Shown here: one piece after another, positions 22,144 through 30,908 of the stretch
Layout of the letters: each line of letters opens with the position of its first letter
Position numbering within the stretch: the first letter of the stretch is position 1
Source of the DNA: Pachysolen tannophilus NRRL Y-2460
Taxonomy: Eukaryota > Ascomycota > Pichiomycetes > Alaninales > Pachysolenaceae
Length of the DNA stretch: 64,000 bases
Assembly: GCA_001661245.1 (NCBI GenBank)
Contig: KV454018.1
Coordinates: 662,596-726,595 of the forward strand
Direction of reading: 5' to 3'
Notes under the pieces: model-generated
Told to the model about the DNA's origin: nothing
Seen by the model: only the letters and a program-made list of their open reading frames with translations
The model's database searches: none
Position numbers and translations under genes: made by a program

Positions 22144-23181
22144 TTATGAATCATTCTGTTGAGCAGCCAATTGCCATGCTGGGATACCTTGCTTGTTATT
22201 ATTTTGGTTGTTTCTCGGTTCTATTGAAGATAAGCTTTCTGTACCGCTTATGTTCCCGCTTGTGTTCCCGTTTGTAGTTGGTGACGGAGATTTTAAGATG
22301 TCACTTGCCTTTGGAACAGAACTTATTGGAGGTATCTTATATTTAGATAAACTTTCTTCTGGTTTTAACTTGACATTTGCCCTTTGCAAGACTTCATCTG
22401 TAACTTTGATTCCACCAGTGCTAGTACCAGTGTTATTAGTACCGTTATTGGTTGCTGCACTTATAATTTTTTTCAACTCATTTACTTCAATTTCAATATC
22501 GGAAAGTTCTTTTACAATTGTAGATTTTTGAGAATCCAAATTATTCATCATTGCAGATTTAATATTTTCCACTTCTAATTTCAAATATTTTAATGAATCT
22601 TCATTTGATAAATTTTTTTCATTCATCAGTTTAACAATTTTTTCAATACTTAATAAAGTATCATCTACTTTTGTATATACTTCATCTTGACGAGATATAA
22701 ATTCAGTTTGTTGTTTTTCTAAAAAATCCAATAATTTTTCAATTCTTTGGAATTCTAAATCAATAGCTTCTTTATCTTTCTCTAATTGTGTCTTTGAAGG
22801 TGGTAAAATATTAGGAATAACATATTTTTTAACTACTTGATATAATCCATAACTAACACCAACCGTTGTAGTTGCCATAATAAAATAATCCTTCCAATTC
22901 CTCTCAGGTAACGGAGGTGGATTTGAATAATAATAATAATCGTTAAGCATCTGTGGATTATTCAAAGATCCAGTATCATTTGTTGCCACTGGCGTTCTAT
23001 TTAGCCGCTGTCCCTTATCATTTTTCGTTTCTTGTGATCTACGTATAGCCTCTTGTATTTCTTCTTGATTCAAGCCTTTACTTTCAATAAATTCAATTCT
23101 CTTGTTCAATGGTGAATCAATCACAGATGGATCATTCAAAAACTGGACCGCTGACTCTATAAGGTCTTCTCTTAATGCCAT
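22144..23181 (-). CDS. PEX14: Peroxisomal import docking protein Pex14
   Basis: Pex14 with Pex13 forms the peroxisomal docking complex and pore that binds Pex5 and Pex7. The product is 345 residues, near the yeast 341. The N-terminal Pex14 domain (REDLIESAVQFLNDPSVIDSPLNKRIEFIESKGLNQ, in part) binds Pex5 WxxxF motifs. A proline-rich PPPLPER, the kind of ligand the Pex13 SH3 domain binds, is near residue 90, followed by a membrane segment (YFIMATTTVGVSYGLYQVV, about 98-117). A coiled coil spans about 130-240. The C-terminal part is Ser/Thr/Asn/Pro-rich and ends QLAAQQNDS. It is divergent from LYS5, with starts 182 bases apart. Confidence 0.92.
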   Translation of the reverse strand: MALREDLIESAVQFLNDPSVIDSPLNKRIEFIESKGLNQEEIQEAIRRSQETKNDKGQRLNRTPVATNDTGSLNNPQMLNDYYYYSNPPPLPERNWKDYFIMATTTVGVSYGLYQVVKKYVIPNILPPSKTQLEKDKEAIDLEFQRIEKLLDFLEKQQTEFISRQDEVYTKVDDTLLSIEKIVKLMNEKNLSNEDSLKYLKLEVENIKSAMMNNLDSQKSTIVKELSDIEIEVNELKKIISAATNNGTNNTGTSTGGIKVTDEVLQRANVKLKPEESLSKYKIPPISSVPKASDILKSPSPTTNGNTSGNISGTESLSSIEPRNNQNNNKQGIPAWQLAAQQNDS

Positions 23182-23363
23182 TTTAATTTGTTATTTTCAA
23201 CTAACTATTTTTTTAATTAAATAATTATTTAATAATAAAATAAAGGAAGAAAAAAATAAAAAAATAGAAGAAAAAAAAAAAAAAAAAAACAAGAGTAAAA
23301 ACAAGAGCAAAAACCATAAACATTATGAATGATATTTATATTAAATTTCAAAGGTAAATAATT

Positions 23364-24245
23364 ATGGCAACGAACCGAGAATGGTTTGATAAACTATTTG
23401 ATATTTTCCATGAATCCATATTTCTGAAGAAAGAGCCGATATTATTTTATATAGAATCGGTTAATGATGATATAAACAATGATGATTATAATTTTGAAGT
23501 TTGTATGAGACAATTCTCATTAATTGATCAGGCCAAGATCTTGAACAAAAAACTTCGAAAAGATCAAGTCATCAAATTATTGAACCAATTGATATTAAAA
23601 CTTGTTTATCGTATTTATAAGAGAGATGAAAATGCTATTATAGAGACTGTATATAATCAATACGGTAAACCTTCTATTGCAGGTGATATTAAATTTAACC
23701 AATCTGATGAAGATGGAATAACAGCTTTGGTGATTGATTTTGATCACAATTTTGAACTGATAGGCTTAGATCTTTCAAATACACAGAACATAAACAATCC
23801 TGAGAGTTTTATAACTGATTTTAAAAGTATTTTTCACCCTGATGAAATCGACCAAATTGAAAAAAATACTACTAAAATGTTATTGGCAGAATATTGGGCT
23901 CTAAAGGAAAGCTATAGCAAATTGATTGGAATGGGAATCAGCGCTCCTTTGGAAAAATTTAACTTTACAAACGTCAAGGTGTTAGACCAAAATTTTAAAA
24001 ACCCACAAGACAATTATGAATACCAAGATTATGGAATCACCTTTAAAAAAATTGATTGGTATAAAAATACAGTATTCAAAATCGATGGAGAACATAAAAA
24101 TCACAAAATATACTTGGGAAAACTACAAGATAACGTAGTCTGCTCTATAATAGCAGATGGCACCAAATCAGATATTCTGGAGCCAATAGTGGTTGGTTTA
24201 AAAGTCGGTCTCATCGTAGAGATTGCAAAGAGAATGGCCTCGTAA
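23364..24245 (+). CDS. LYS5: Phosphopantetheinyl transferase for alpha-aminoadipate reductase
   Basis: Lys5 transfers 4'-phosphopantetheine from CoA to Lys2 and so activates lysine synthesis. The product is 293 residues (272 in S. cerevisiae). Matching blocks are FEVCMRQFSLIDQAKILNKK near the start, a GKPSIAGDIKFNQS segment, the metal-binding LIGLDLS and the signature WALKESYSKLIGMGI (near residue 178). The start is the ATG before ATNREWFDKLF. The stop is followed 29 bases later by a 30-base T tract. Confidence 0.9.
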   Translation: MATNREWFDKLFDIFHESIFLKKEPILFYIESVNDDINNDDYNFEVCMRQFSLIDQAKILNKKLRKDQVIKLLNQLILKLVYRIYKRDENAIIETVYNQYGKPSIAGDIKFNQSDEDGITALVIDFDHNFELIGLDLSNTQNINNPESFITDFKSIFHPDEIDQIEKNTTKMLLAEYWALKESYSKLIGMGISAPLEKFNFTNVKVLDQNFKNPQDNYEYQDYGITFKKIDWYKNTVFKIDGEHKNHKIYLGKLQDNVVCSIIADGTKSDILEPIVVGLKVGLIVEIAKRMAS

Positions 24246-24273
24246 TAGAGAAAGCGGAGAAGTTTTTGCTTTT

Positions 24274-24274
<1 letters not shown>

Positions 24275-24304
<30 letters not shown>
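24275..24304 (+). repeat. Poly-T tract of 30 bases
   Basis: Thirty consecutive T follow LYS5 by 29 bases. Such tracts exclude nucleosomes and often act in yeast 3' regions or promoters; length may vary between strains. Confidence 0.8.
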
Positions 24305-24306
<2 letters not shown>

Positions 24307-24372
24307 CTTATCTTTAGATTTTCTCCTTTTTGGAGATTTTTGGAGAAGTTAGTTTCCGATTTTGGAATTATC

Positions 24373-24389
24373 TTCTCCGTAACGGAGAA
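24373..24389. promoter_or_regulatory. CCG-N3-CGG inverted repeat in the HEM25 promoter
   Basis: A perfect 7-base inverted repeat, TTCTCCG and CGGAGAA, is separated by TAA. The core CCG-TAA-CGG has the geometry recognised by dimeric Zn2Cys6 factors. It lies about 290 bases before the HEM25 ATG. The factor is unknown; binding is inferred. Confidence 0.4.
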
Positions 24390-24679
24390 TATGCTTTTTT
24401 TTTTCACTTTTTCTTTGCTATCTCTCGTTCAACAAGAAACAGACAGATGGAGATTATGGTTTCATATTGCATTAATAAGTTTTACCAAAAGGTTATTGCT
24501 GTTTTATAAAACAGTTCTCATTCAAATTTTTGAGATATTATATGGTAGAGGGATTATAGTTTCCCCTTTTTCTTTCTCTTTTTCTTTTTTATTGTTTTTT
24601 TTGGTTTTCTTCTTTTTTTTCCCGTTTTGTTTTTTTCACAAAAGAATAGACCCCCGATGTTTCCCAATCTCAAGAAATA

Positions 24680-25636
24680 ATGCCATCATCAACACCGTCA
24701 ACACTGTCAACACTGTCAACGCAGTCACCACTGTCACCACCGCATAAGACCAGGACTCATTTGATATCGGGATTTACAGGGGGATTGACATCGGCCGTGG
24801 CGTTACAGCCATTTGACTTACTAAAGACTAGGATCCAGCAGACGAGACATGCAACTTTGAAATCGGCCCTTGGGGAATTACATTCGGTTCGTGAATTATG
24901 GAGAGGAACATTGCCTTCTGCGTTGAGAACTTCTATTGGAAGTGCTTTATATTTAACTTTTTTAAATTCAAGCAGATCTTACTTATTTAACAAGAGACAT
25001 TTAGAGAATGGCCATGAATATATCCATGGTAAGGAAGCACCGAGCTCATCAAGGTTACCAAAACTATCTGCTGCTGAAAATTTACTTACAGGAATGTTTG
25101 CAAGAACTGCAATTGGGTTTGTCACTATGCCTATAACGATAATAAAAGTTAGGTATGAGTCTAGGTCATATAACTATTCATCAATTTATGAAGCTGCTTC
25201 TTCTATCTTAAAAAATGAAGGTATTAAAGGATGTTTCAGTGGATTTTGGGCCACAGCAGCTAGAGATGCTCCTTATGCTGGTCTATATGTTTTATTTTAT
25301 GAAAAATTAAAAGTAATATTTGCCAAACTGCTGTATACCCCTTATGAAGTTGGGAAAGATTATAATACATCAGAATCTGCTTTGATAAATTCATCATCGG
25401 CTATAATAGCAGCCAGTTGTTCTACTTTGATTACTGGCCCATTTGATACAATAAAGACAGTAATGCAATTAGATCCTAAGCTAAATCATAGCCTTAAATC
25501 TACTGTGGTAAATTTGTACAAAAGTGGTGGTTTCATTCGATTTTTTGATGGAATGAGTTTAAGATTAATTAGAAAAGGTTGTAGTGCTGGGATTTCTTGG
25601 TGCATTTATGAAGAGTTGATAAAATATTTCAGTTAA
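24680..25636 (+). CDS. HEM25: Mitochondrial glycine carrier Hem25 (SLC25A38 family)
   Basis: Hem25 brings glycine into mitochondria for the first step of haem synthesis. The product is 318 residues with three carrier repeats. Their signatures are PFDLLKTRIQ, MPITIIKVRYES and PFDTIKTVMQ; the second repeat lacks the acidic residue, as in human SLC25A38 (MPITVIKTRYES). Other SLC25A38-like blocks are FSGFWATAARDAPYAGLYVLFY and the end GCSAGISWCIYEEL. The Ser/Thr/Pro-rich N-terminus is encoded by imperfect TCAACACTG-type repeats. It is convergent with the FLO8-like gene. Confidence 0.93.
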   Translation: MPSSTPSTLSTLSTQSPLSPPHKTRTHLISGFTGGLTSAVALQPFDLLKTRIQQTRHATLKSALGELHSVRELWRGTLPSALRTSIGSALYLTFLNSSRSYLFNKRHLENGHEYIHGKEAPSSSRLPKLSAAENLLTGMFARTAIGFVTMPITIIKVRYESRSYNYSSIYEAASSILKNEGIKGCFSGFWATAARDAPYAGLYVLFYEKLKVIFAKLLYTPYEVGKDYNTSESALINSSSAIIAASCSTLITGPFDTIKTVMQLDPKLNHSLKSTVVNLYKSGGFIRFFDGMSLRLIRKGCSAGISWCIYEELIKYFS

Positions 25637-25876
25637 ATGCATAAAAGATGCATCCTTGTATATATGTAAACTTTATATTTTATTTGATTCAAATTTCTTG
25701 TAACATAGAATAATATAAAAAATTATGTATTAAAACTCCCATGTTCTAATGGTTTATAATATAAAAATCGTTAGTCTAAAAAATAAATTATAGCTTCATT
25801 TAATCATTAAAAAGAGAGATCGAGAGAGAGACCAAAAAAAAAAAGAAAAAGAAAAGGTTGTTATAATGTATATATT

Positions 25877-26252
25877 TCAGAAAGGACTATAGTTTTGAGT
25901 TTGCTGCAGCCATAATTGCTGCTGTAACAAAAGCAGATATTGATCTGTCAGCAATGGATCCACCGAAGACGATCCCCTTTTCCTATCACTGCTAGATCCC
26001 GAAAATATTGAAGAGCTGTTATTAGAACCGTCCAGACTTAGAACTGATCCACTATTATTGCCAGTACTTGTGGCAACGGTATCACCATTATAATTATTGT
26101 TGCTTTGTTGTCCCGTCAACTGTTCAAGATTTTGTCGTTGCATGTTTTCCAACATTAGCAAATTCTGCTGATAGTCAATTAAAAAATTGGAACCGTTTGG
26201 ATTATGCATATGCTGCATACTTTTATTAATATCGCTATTAATGTTATTATTG

Positions 26253-26314
<62 letters not shown>

Positions 26315-27841
26315 GGTAGTAGTAGTAGTAGCATTATAAGTATTATTGATGTTGTTGTTATTGCTCATTAACATGTTCAATAAACCAGGTTGGTTAAGCT
26401 GTTGAAGCATCTGTGGATCTAAAAAATTCATGGATACACCATCTGTTCCATTAGCAGACGGAGTCGAAGAACCCAGTCTTTTATTAGCTGTCAAATTCAT
26501 CTGATTTAATAGTAATTGTGATTGCAGCTGTTGCAGCTGCTGCAGCAAGAGTTGGTCTTGGCTTGGGAATTGAGTGTTAAGCTGATGGGAAATTTGTGGG
26601 GTATTTGGATGGCTTTGATTCACGAGTTGAGGGGTTAATGACGACGGTGTAAAACCAATATGAGGTGAATTCAGTTGTTGTCGCTGTTGCTGTTGTTGCT
26701 GCTGCCTTTGAGTTTGTGCATAAGGTTGTTGTTGTTGCTGAATTGGAAACTGAGTTACTAGTTGCGGTGATGTGTGTTGATACTGTAGCTGTTGTTGCTT
26801 TTGTTGTTGCTGCTGCTGTTGCTGTTGCTGAAGTGAAAGTCGTTGATAGAGAGCCGCCGCAGTAGCTGCTTGTTTTTGCTGCGATTCAAACTGCTGCATT
26901 CTCAATTGTTGTAATTGTTGCACAGAAAGATTTTGCTGCTGTTGAGTATTGGTGTTTTCACTTTTTGCCGATGAAGGTCTTCTTTTACCAGCCATTGTAT
27001 TAATATTTGATTTATTAGCAGTTGTCGTTGCAGCAGCTCTCTGTTGCAATTGAGGTCCCCGAGCATTGGGGAGTGTGTTATTTTGCTGCAGAAGCATCAG
27101 CAGCAGCAGAAGATTATTTTTAGCAAAAGCCAGTGCAGGTGGCGGTGGCATCGAACTAAACTGTTGATTTTGCAGTTGTTGATTTTGCAATTGCGGATTT
27201 TGCAATTGCGGATTTTGCAATTGCTGATTACGCAGTTGCTGATTTTGCAATTGTTGATTATGCAGTTGCTGGTTTTTCTTGTTATTCTGTTTCACCGATG
27301 AATGTAGTTCCCATAATAATTCCCACCATTCAAATAAAAAAGATCCTTCAGAGTTCATCAACATATTTATATCTATACTTTCCTTAATATTAAACTCACC
27401 ACTTAAATCGTTTAATTTCCGTAATAAATTTGAAATTTCATCAGGATCATTCAAATCACCTATCCCTGAACCACCCAGTCCATTGTGATCTCCTTTATTC
27501 TCATTATTGATCTTGGAAATACCAAGTGGAAGATAATTCAACCCTTTCTCAAGATTCTCAATAACTAATTTTTGTGCAGTTTGATAATTACCATTTTGAA
27601 TAAGATAATTAAACAAATGGGCAAACAAAAGCTGCTTGGAATTCTTGGCCAATGAATCAGAAACCGTTACTTTCCTTAAACCATCCTCCTTATTATCTTG
27701 TTGTTCCACTTGCTCTTCCATTTGTTGTATTTGTTCTGGTTGCCGAGACTCTTGAGGCTGCTCTTCATCCGCTGCCTCTCCACACGCTGCTTCATTGTCT
27801 TCATTATCCGTAACGTCAGAATTGATGTCACTATGATCCAT
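25877..27841 (-). CDS. FLO8: FLO8/MSS11-type transcriptional regulator with LisH/LUFS domain
   Basis: The 654-residue product begins acidic, then has a LisH-type block near residues 70-90 (LLFAHLFNYLIQNGNYQTAQKLV) and, further on, SFLFEWWELLWELH. Together these give the LUFS layout of Flo8 and Mss11, activators of adhesion and filamentous growth downstream of PKA. The rest is long Gln runs, a KRRPSSAK basic patch (a possible nuclear signal), an Asn run of about 20, and a C-terminal LLTDQYLLLLQQQLWLQQ helix. The frame extends to a GTG two codons upstream; the ATG is at 27841. Flo8 is the best guess; Mss11 or another LUFS protein is possible. A 15-base in-frame repeat array lies after the LUFS region. 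Confidence 0.65.
27158..27272 (-). repeat. 15-base coding minisatellite in the FLO8-like gene
   Basis: About seven units of a 15-base repeat (plus-strand form like TGATTTTGCAATTGC) encode the pentapeptide Q-L-(Q/R)-N-(Q/P). Because the unit is a multiple of three, copy-number change would keep the frame. Confidence 0.75.
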
Positions 27842-28068
27842 TACCACCCTATTGAGATATAAGATATCCCCTTAACCTCTATCTCTATCTCTATCTCTAT
27901 CTCATTCAAGAGCTACTAATTATTAATAAAATATATTTGAAGATTAAAAAATTTTACATAGTAAAAAAAATAAAAAACACAAATTAAAAAAATAAAATAA
28001 AACAAACCGTGTTAAAGCAATCAATTAATTATTAAAATTGAATAAAAATTGAAATGAATAGGTTTGAT

Positions 28069-28674
28069 CTATATAATCTTGACTCCAACGATTTGATTTT
28101 GTTCATCTTTCATGATTGTGGCTCTCTTTTTTTCCACCAATTTGTTTAAAACTTTGATCAATACACCATGATCCATATTATGAAATTCTTGATTACTTGA
28201 TAATGGAGAGTTTCGTAATTCGAATAATGTGAGAACAGTTCCTTGTTGTCCAGTATTTTCTATCCATTGTAAAATCAAGCTTGACCATTCTTCGACAGTA
28301 TACCAAAAGATGTAGAACTGTTGTTGATTTGTTGTATTATCAATAAATTCTAGATGTTGTTGTCTTTGTAATTCTGATATAATATCTTTTATAAAATCAG
28401 GTTTTAATCTTCTATTAATTGATTTATTTTCAAAAATTGAATTTTCCTTAATTTTTGTTGGTAAAGATAGTCCAATTGTTTCATCTGATTCATCATTAAT
28501 CGATATCACTTTCCCTTCAATGTTTAATTGCCATATTTTATAAAATTTACAATATTCCAAGATCAATTTGCACCATATACTTAATTGAGAGTTATACGTA
28601 CTTAAATTTGGTTGTTTAGTAAAGAAAGGTGGGAACTCATATATTGATGGAAACTTGAACTCTTTCTCATTCAT
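28069..28674 (-). CDS. VPS25: ESCRT-II subunit Vps25
   Basis: Vps25 is the two-winged-helix subunit of ESCRT-II that recruits Vps20 during endosomal sorting. The product is 201 residues against 202 in S. cerevisiae. The N-terminal PPF motif region (FPSIYEFPPFFTKQPNLST) contacts Vps22 and Vps36 in known structures. The second winged helix is seen in WSSLILQWIENTGQQGTVLTLFEL and ends VGVKII. It is divergent from the kinetochore gene, with 169 bases between the start codons. Confidence 0.92.
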   Translation of the reverse strand: MNEKEFKFPSIYEFPPFFTKQPNLSTYNSQLSIWCKLILEYCKFYKIWQLNIEGKVISINDESDETIGLSLPTKIKENSIFENKSINRRLKPDFIKDIISELQRQQHLEFIDNTTNQQQFYIFWYTVEEWSSLILQWIENTGQQGTVLTLFELRNSPLSSNQEFHNMDHGVLIKVLNKLVEKKRATIMKDEQNQIVGVKII

Positions 28675-28843
28675 GATTTTATAGATTTACTGATAATATA
28701 TTTGAAATCTTCAATTGATAATATATTTTATATATATAATTATATAATTATATAACTATAGATAATAAATATCAAAAATTACCTTGATAAATTGTACAGG
28801 TTTTATATATATTATTATATTTATATATATATATAAATACAAA

Positions 28844-29788
28844 ATGATTGAATACGAGAAAGATACGGTGGTGATGGAACGAAAAGAAGAAGAAGAATCG
28901 TTGGAACTGAGATATGCTAGTCTTCATCAAGATTTGATAGCGTTAGTGGATAAAATCACTATATTAAAGACTGAACAAGAGATACTGTCAAATTGGGATA
29001 AAAATCGTCTTAATGATGAGTTTAATGAATTGATAAATCAAAAATTAGATCCAATAATCTTCCTTCATTTGAATAAGAAGAATAGAAATGATTCTGGTTC
29101 TGATAAAGAAGATATAGTTAAGTTGAACGCGTTTTTGAAAAATTTAATTGAGATTAAGAATTTAATCTTTGAGCAATCTTTAATTACATTACCTATTTTA
29201 AATTCAATAAATAATAATAAAAATAACAATGATAATAATAATAACAGCATTTTAAAAGAGAAAGCATTATTAGAGAAAGTAAATGTTCGAGATGAGTTAT
29301 CATTGGAATATATGAAAGAAAATGTTGAAATTCAGGAAAATGTGAAATTGTTATATGAATCCAAATTAAAATTATCAAAGACAATTATAAATTACAAGCA
29401 AAAATTGAATAAATTAAATGAAATACTTGTTAAAAATCAAGAAATGGATCAGCATCAACTGCTTCAAGATGATAAGATGATGAAAAAAAATTTGAAAAAA
29501 ACTTTAAAAATTTACCGAAAGTACAAGTTAAGATCAACAATATTATCTGAGCTAATTATATCAATAATATCATCAACGGGTTTAAATTGGAGTCAAGATG
29601 AATACTTGAAAGAAGTTGTACTATATTGTGGAGACTATGGTGAAGATGAAGATGAAGATGAAGATGAAATGGAACTTTATTATGACCAATCAAAACTAGA
29701 TGAGATAAGCGATGATAGTGATATCGAGTCAGGAGATATATCTGGAGATATATCTGGAGAAGCACCGAGTGATGACAAGGAAATTTAG
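28844..29788 (+). CDS. CENP-H/Mcm16-like kinetochore protein
   Basis: The 314-residue product is a long coiled coil (about residues 10-240) with an Asn run near 150. The C-terminal block, LKKTLKIYRKYKLRSTILSELIISIISSTGLNWSQDEYLKEVVLY, matches the CENP-H family end, where the form G-(V/L)-NW-x2-D-x2-L-x-E-(I/V)-VL is typical. The tail is very acidic and includes a GDISGD repeat. CENP-H (Mcm16 in S. cerevisiae, Fta3 in S. pombe) works in the inner kinetochore CCAN with CENP-I and CENP-K. The frame extends 20 codons further upstream, but those are AT-biased; ATG 28844 (MIEYEKD) is preferred. Confidence 0.65.
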   Translation: MIEYEKDTVVMERKEEEESLELRYASLHQDLIALVDKITILKTEQEILSNWDKNRLNDEFNELINQKLDPIIFLHLNKKNRNDSGSDKEDIVKLNAFLKNLIEIKNLIFEQSLITLPILNSINNNKNNNDNNNNSILKEKALLEKVNVRDELSLEYMKENVEIQENVKLLYESKLKLSKTIINYKQKLNKLNEILVKNQEMDQHQLLQDDKMMKKNLKKTLKIYRKYKLRSTILSELIISIISSTGLNWSQDEYLKEVVLYCGDYGEDEDEDEDEMELYYDQSKLDEISDDSDIESGDISGDISGEAPSDDKEI

Positions 29789-29869
29789 TTTTATTTTTAT
29801 TTATAAAAAAATTATATACAGTGAATTGTTTTCTTTTTCTTTTTCTTTTTTTAACAAAAGAAAACCTCT

Positions 29870-30655
29870 TTAAACTCTACTTGGATTGAATAATCTAGAA
29901 TTGATTATATCCCAATTAATGCATTCCCATAACTTTTCTAAATAATCGGCTTTACCATTAATACCATAATCTTCTAAATAAGCATAATCCCAAACGTTTA
30001 TAGCCAAGATTGGAATATTATAATCTTTATCTTTGTTTGCCAATTTTTCTTTGATTAAAGTTAAAGTCTCATAATCACCAGTATCTATGGGCCCATTCAA
30101 ATCTAAAGATTGATTTCTAGCATAGAAATAAGGTGTACCTTCATTATTACAAGTTAAAATTTTTAAAGATTTATCAAAATCTTCAACCAAGAAAACCCAT
30201 CCTTGACCTTGTAATTGTTCAGCTTCAAATAAAATTTCATTTTTAAAATCTTCAAAACTACCAAAAATTTTTTCTATTCTTTCATTTAATAACCTTGAAG
30301 GTAATGATTTATTTAAAGATTTATCAATCAATTGTTCAAAAAATAAATGATTATTATGTGCTTGTGATGCATAATGATATACACAAGACTGGTACGGCTT
30401 CTTAGCAGAACTAACCATTATATTGAAAGGTGACCTAGTCTCATTCTCAGTTCCAACAGTAAGCATCGTCAACTTCATAGTTAAATATTTTTGATAATCT
30501 TCCCAAGATGTTTTAAAACCAGCAGGAGAATATAAACCATCAACACCTTCTTTGGTCCATTTTGAAAATTGTGGTAAAACAGGAACCGTATGTATGGATC
30601 TCACCAAAGTTCTACTTTTAGCAATAGGTACTACCACCCTACAAAGTTTAAACAT
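29870..30655 (-). CDS. RSM26: Mitochondrial small ribosomal subunit protein of the Fe/Mn-SOD fold (Rsm26/mS42 type)
   Basis: Two yeast mitoribosomal proteins, Rsm26 (mS42) and Mrp1 (mS43), derive from Fe/Mn superoxide dismutase. This 261-residue protein fits Rsm26 best by length (266 in S. cerevisiae) and by GVDGLYSPAGFKTSWEDYQ near the start. A basic mitochondrial presequence comes first (MFKLCRVVVPIAKSRTLVRS). SOD-fold landmarks include YHYASQAHNNHLFFEQL, GQGWVFLVED, LAINVWDYAYLEDYG and the end LWECINWDIINSRLF. The metal-ligand pattern of true SODs is only partly kept, as expected. Mrp1 is the alternative. It is convergent with the CENP-H-like gene and divergent from AIM25. Confidence 0.75.
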   Translation of the reverse strand: MFKLCRVVVPIAKSRTLVRSIHTVPVLPQFSKWTKEGVDGLYSPAGFKTSWEDYQKYLTMKLTMLTVGTENETRSPFNIMVSSAKKPYQSCVYHYASQAHNNHLFFEQLIDKSLNKSLPSRLLNERIEKIFGSFEDFKNEILFEAEQLQGQGWVFLVEDFDKSLKILTCNNEGTPYFYARNQSLDLNGPIDTGDYETLTLIKEKLANKDKDYNIPILAINVWDYAYLEDYGINGKADYLEKLWECINWDIINSRLFNPSRV

Positions 30656-30731
30656 ATTCTCTTTTGCTAACCACTTTAAAAATTCTAATCTATCCTAATC
30701 TTTAATACCTTTTCTTCTTCTTCGTTGATTT

Positions 30732-30854
30732 TGAAAAATTTTTGACTACAATTTTCAATTGACGGAAAATTGGTGAAAACAAAAAATTGGGTCATCGCAC
30801 GACCCAATTATTATAATTTATAACTAAAAAATGGGTCAGCAAATGGCCCATTTT
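30732..30854. promoter_or_regulatory. Divergent promoter RSM26/AIM25 with RGE-like element and two hairpin repeats
   Basis: TGAAAAATTTTTGA at 30732-30745 resembles the AATTTT growth element known from mitoribosomal gene promoters of many yeasts. Two inverted repeats follow: AATTGGGTC/GACCCAATT with a 7-base spacer (30785-30809) and AAAATGGG/CCCATTTT with an 11-base spacer (30828-30854). Both share a TGGG core. Function is inferred. Confidence 0.5.
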
Positions 30855-30908
30855 ATAGTTGAATAACCACCGACAACGTTGAGTTTCAAGTAAAAGATTT
30901 TGGTAGGG

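Larger units (their letters stand above)
24246..24679. other. Intergenic region LYS5-HEM25 with poly-T tract
   Basis: No gene is seen; a 174-codon frame running through it starts inside LYS5 and is mostly Phe from T tracts. It contains 30 consecutive T at 24275-24304, repeated GGAGA/CGGAGAA elements, and the inverted repeat TTCTCCG-TAA-CGGAGAA at 24373-24389. T-rich sequence leads into HEM25. Confidence 0.6.

Noticed and set aside
24223-24747. 174-codon frame across the LYS5-HEM25 spacer
   Set aside because: Starts at a TTG within LYS5 and is mostly Phe from T tracts; a shadow.
27158-27272. CRISPR-like repeat array
   Set aside because: Units are contiguous without spacers and lie in a eukaryotic coding frame; a minisatellite.
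30900-30908. Upstream TTG start for AIM25
   Set aside because: Non-ATG start is not needed; two ATGs follow at 30909 and 30912.
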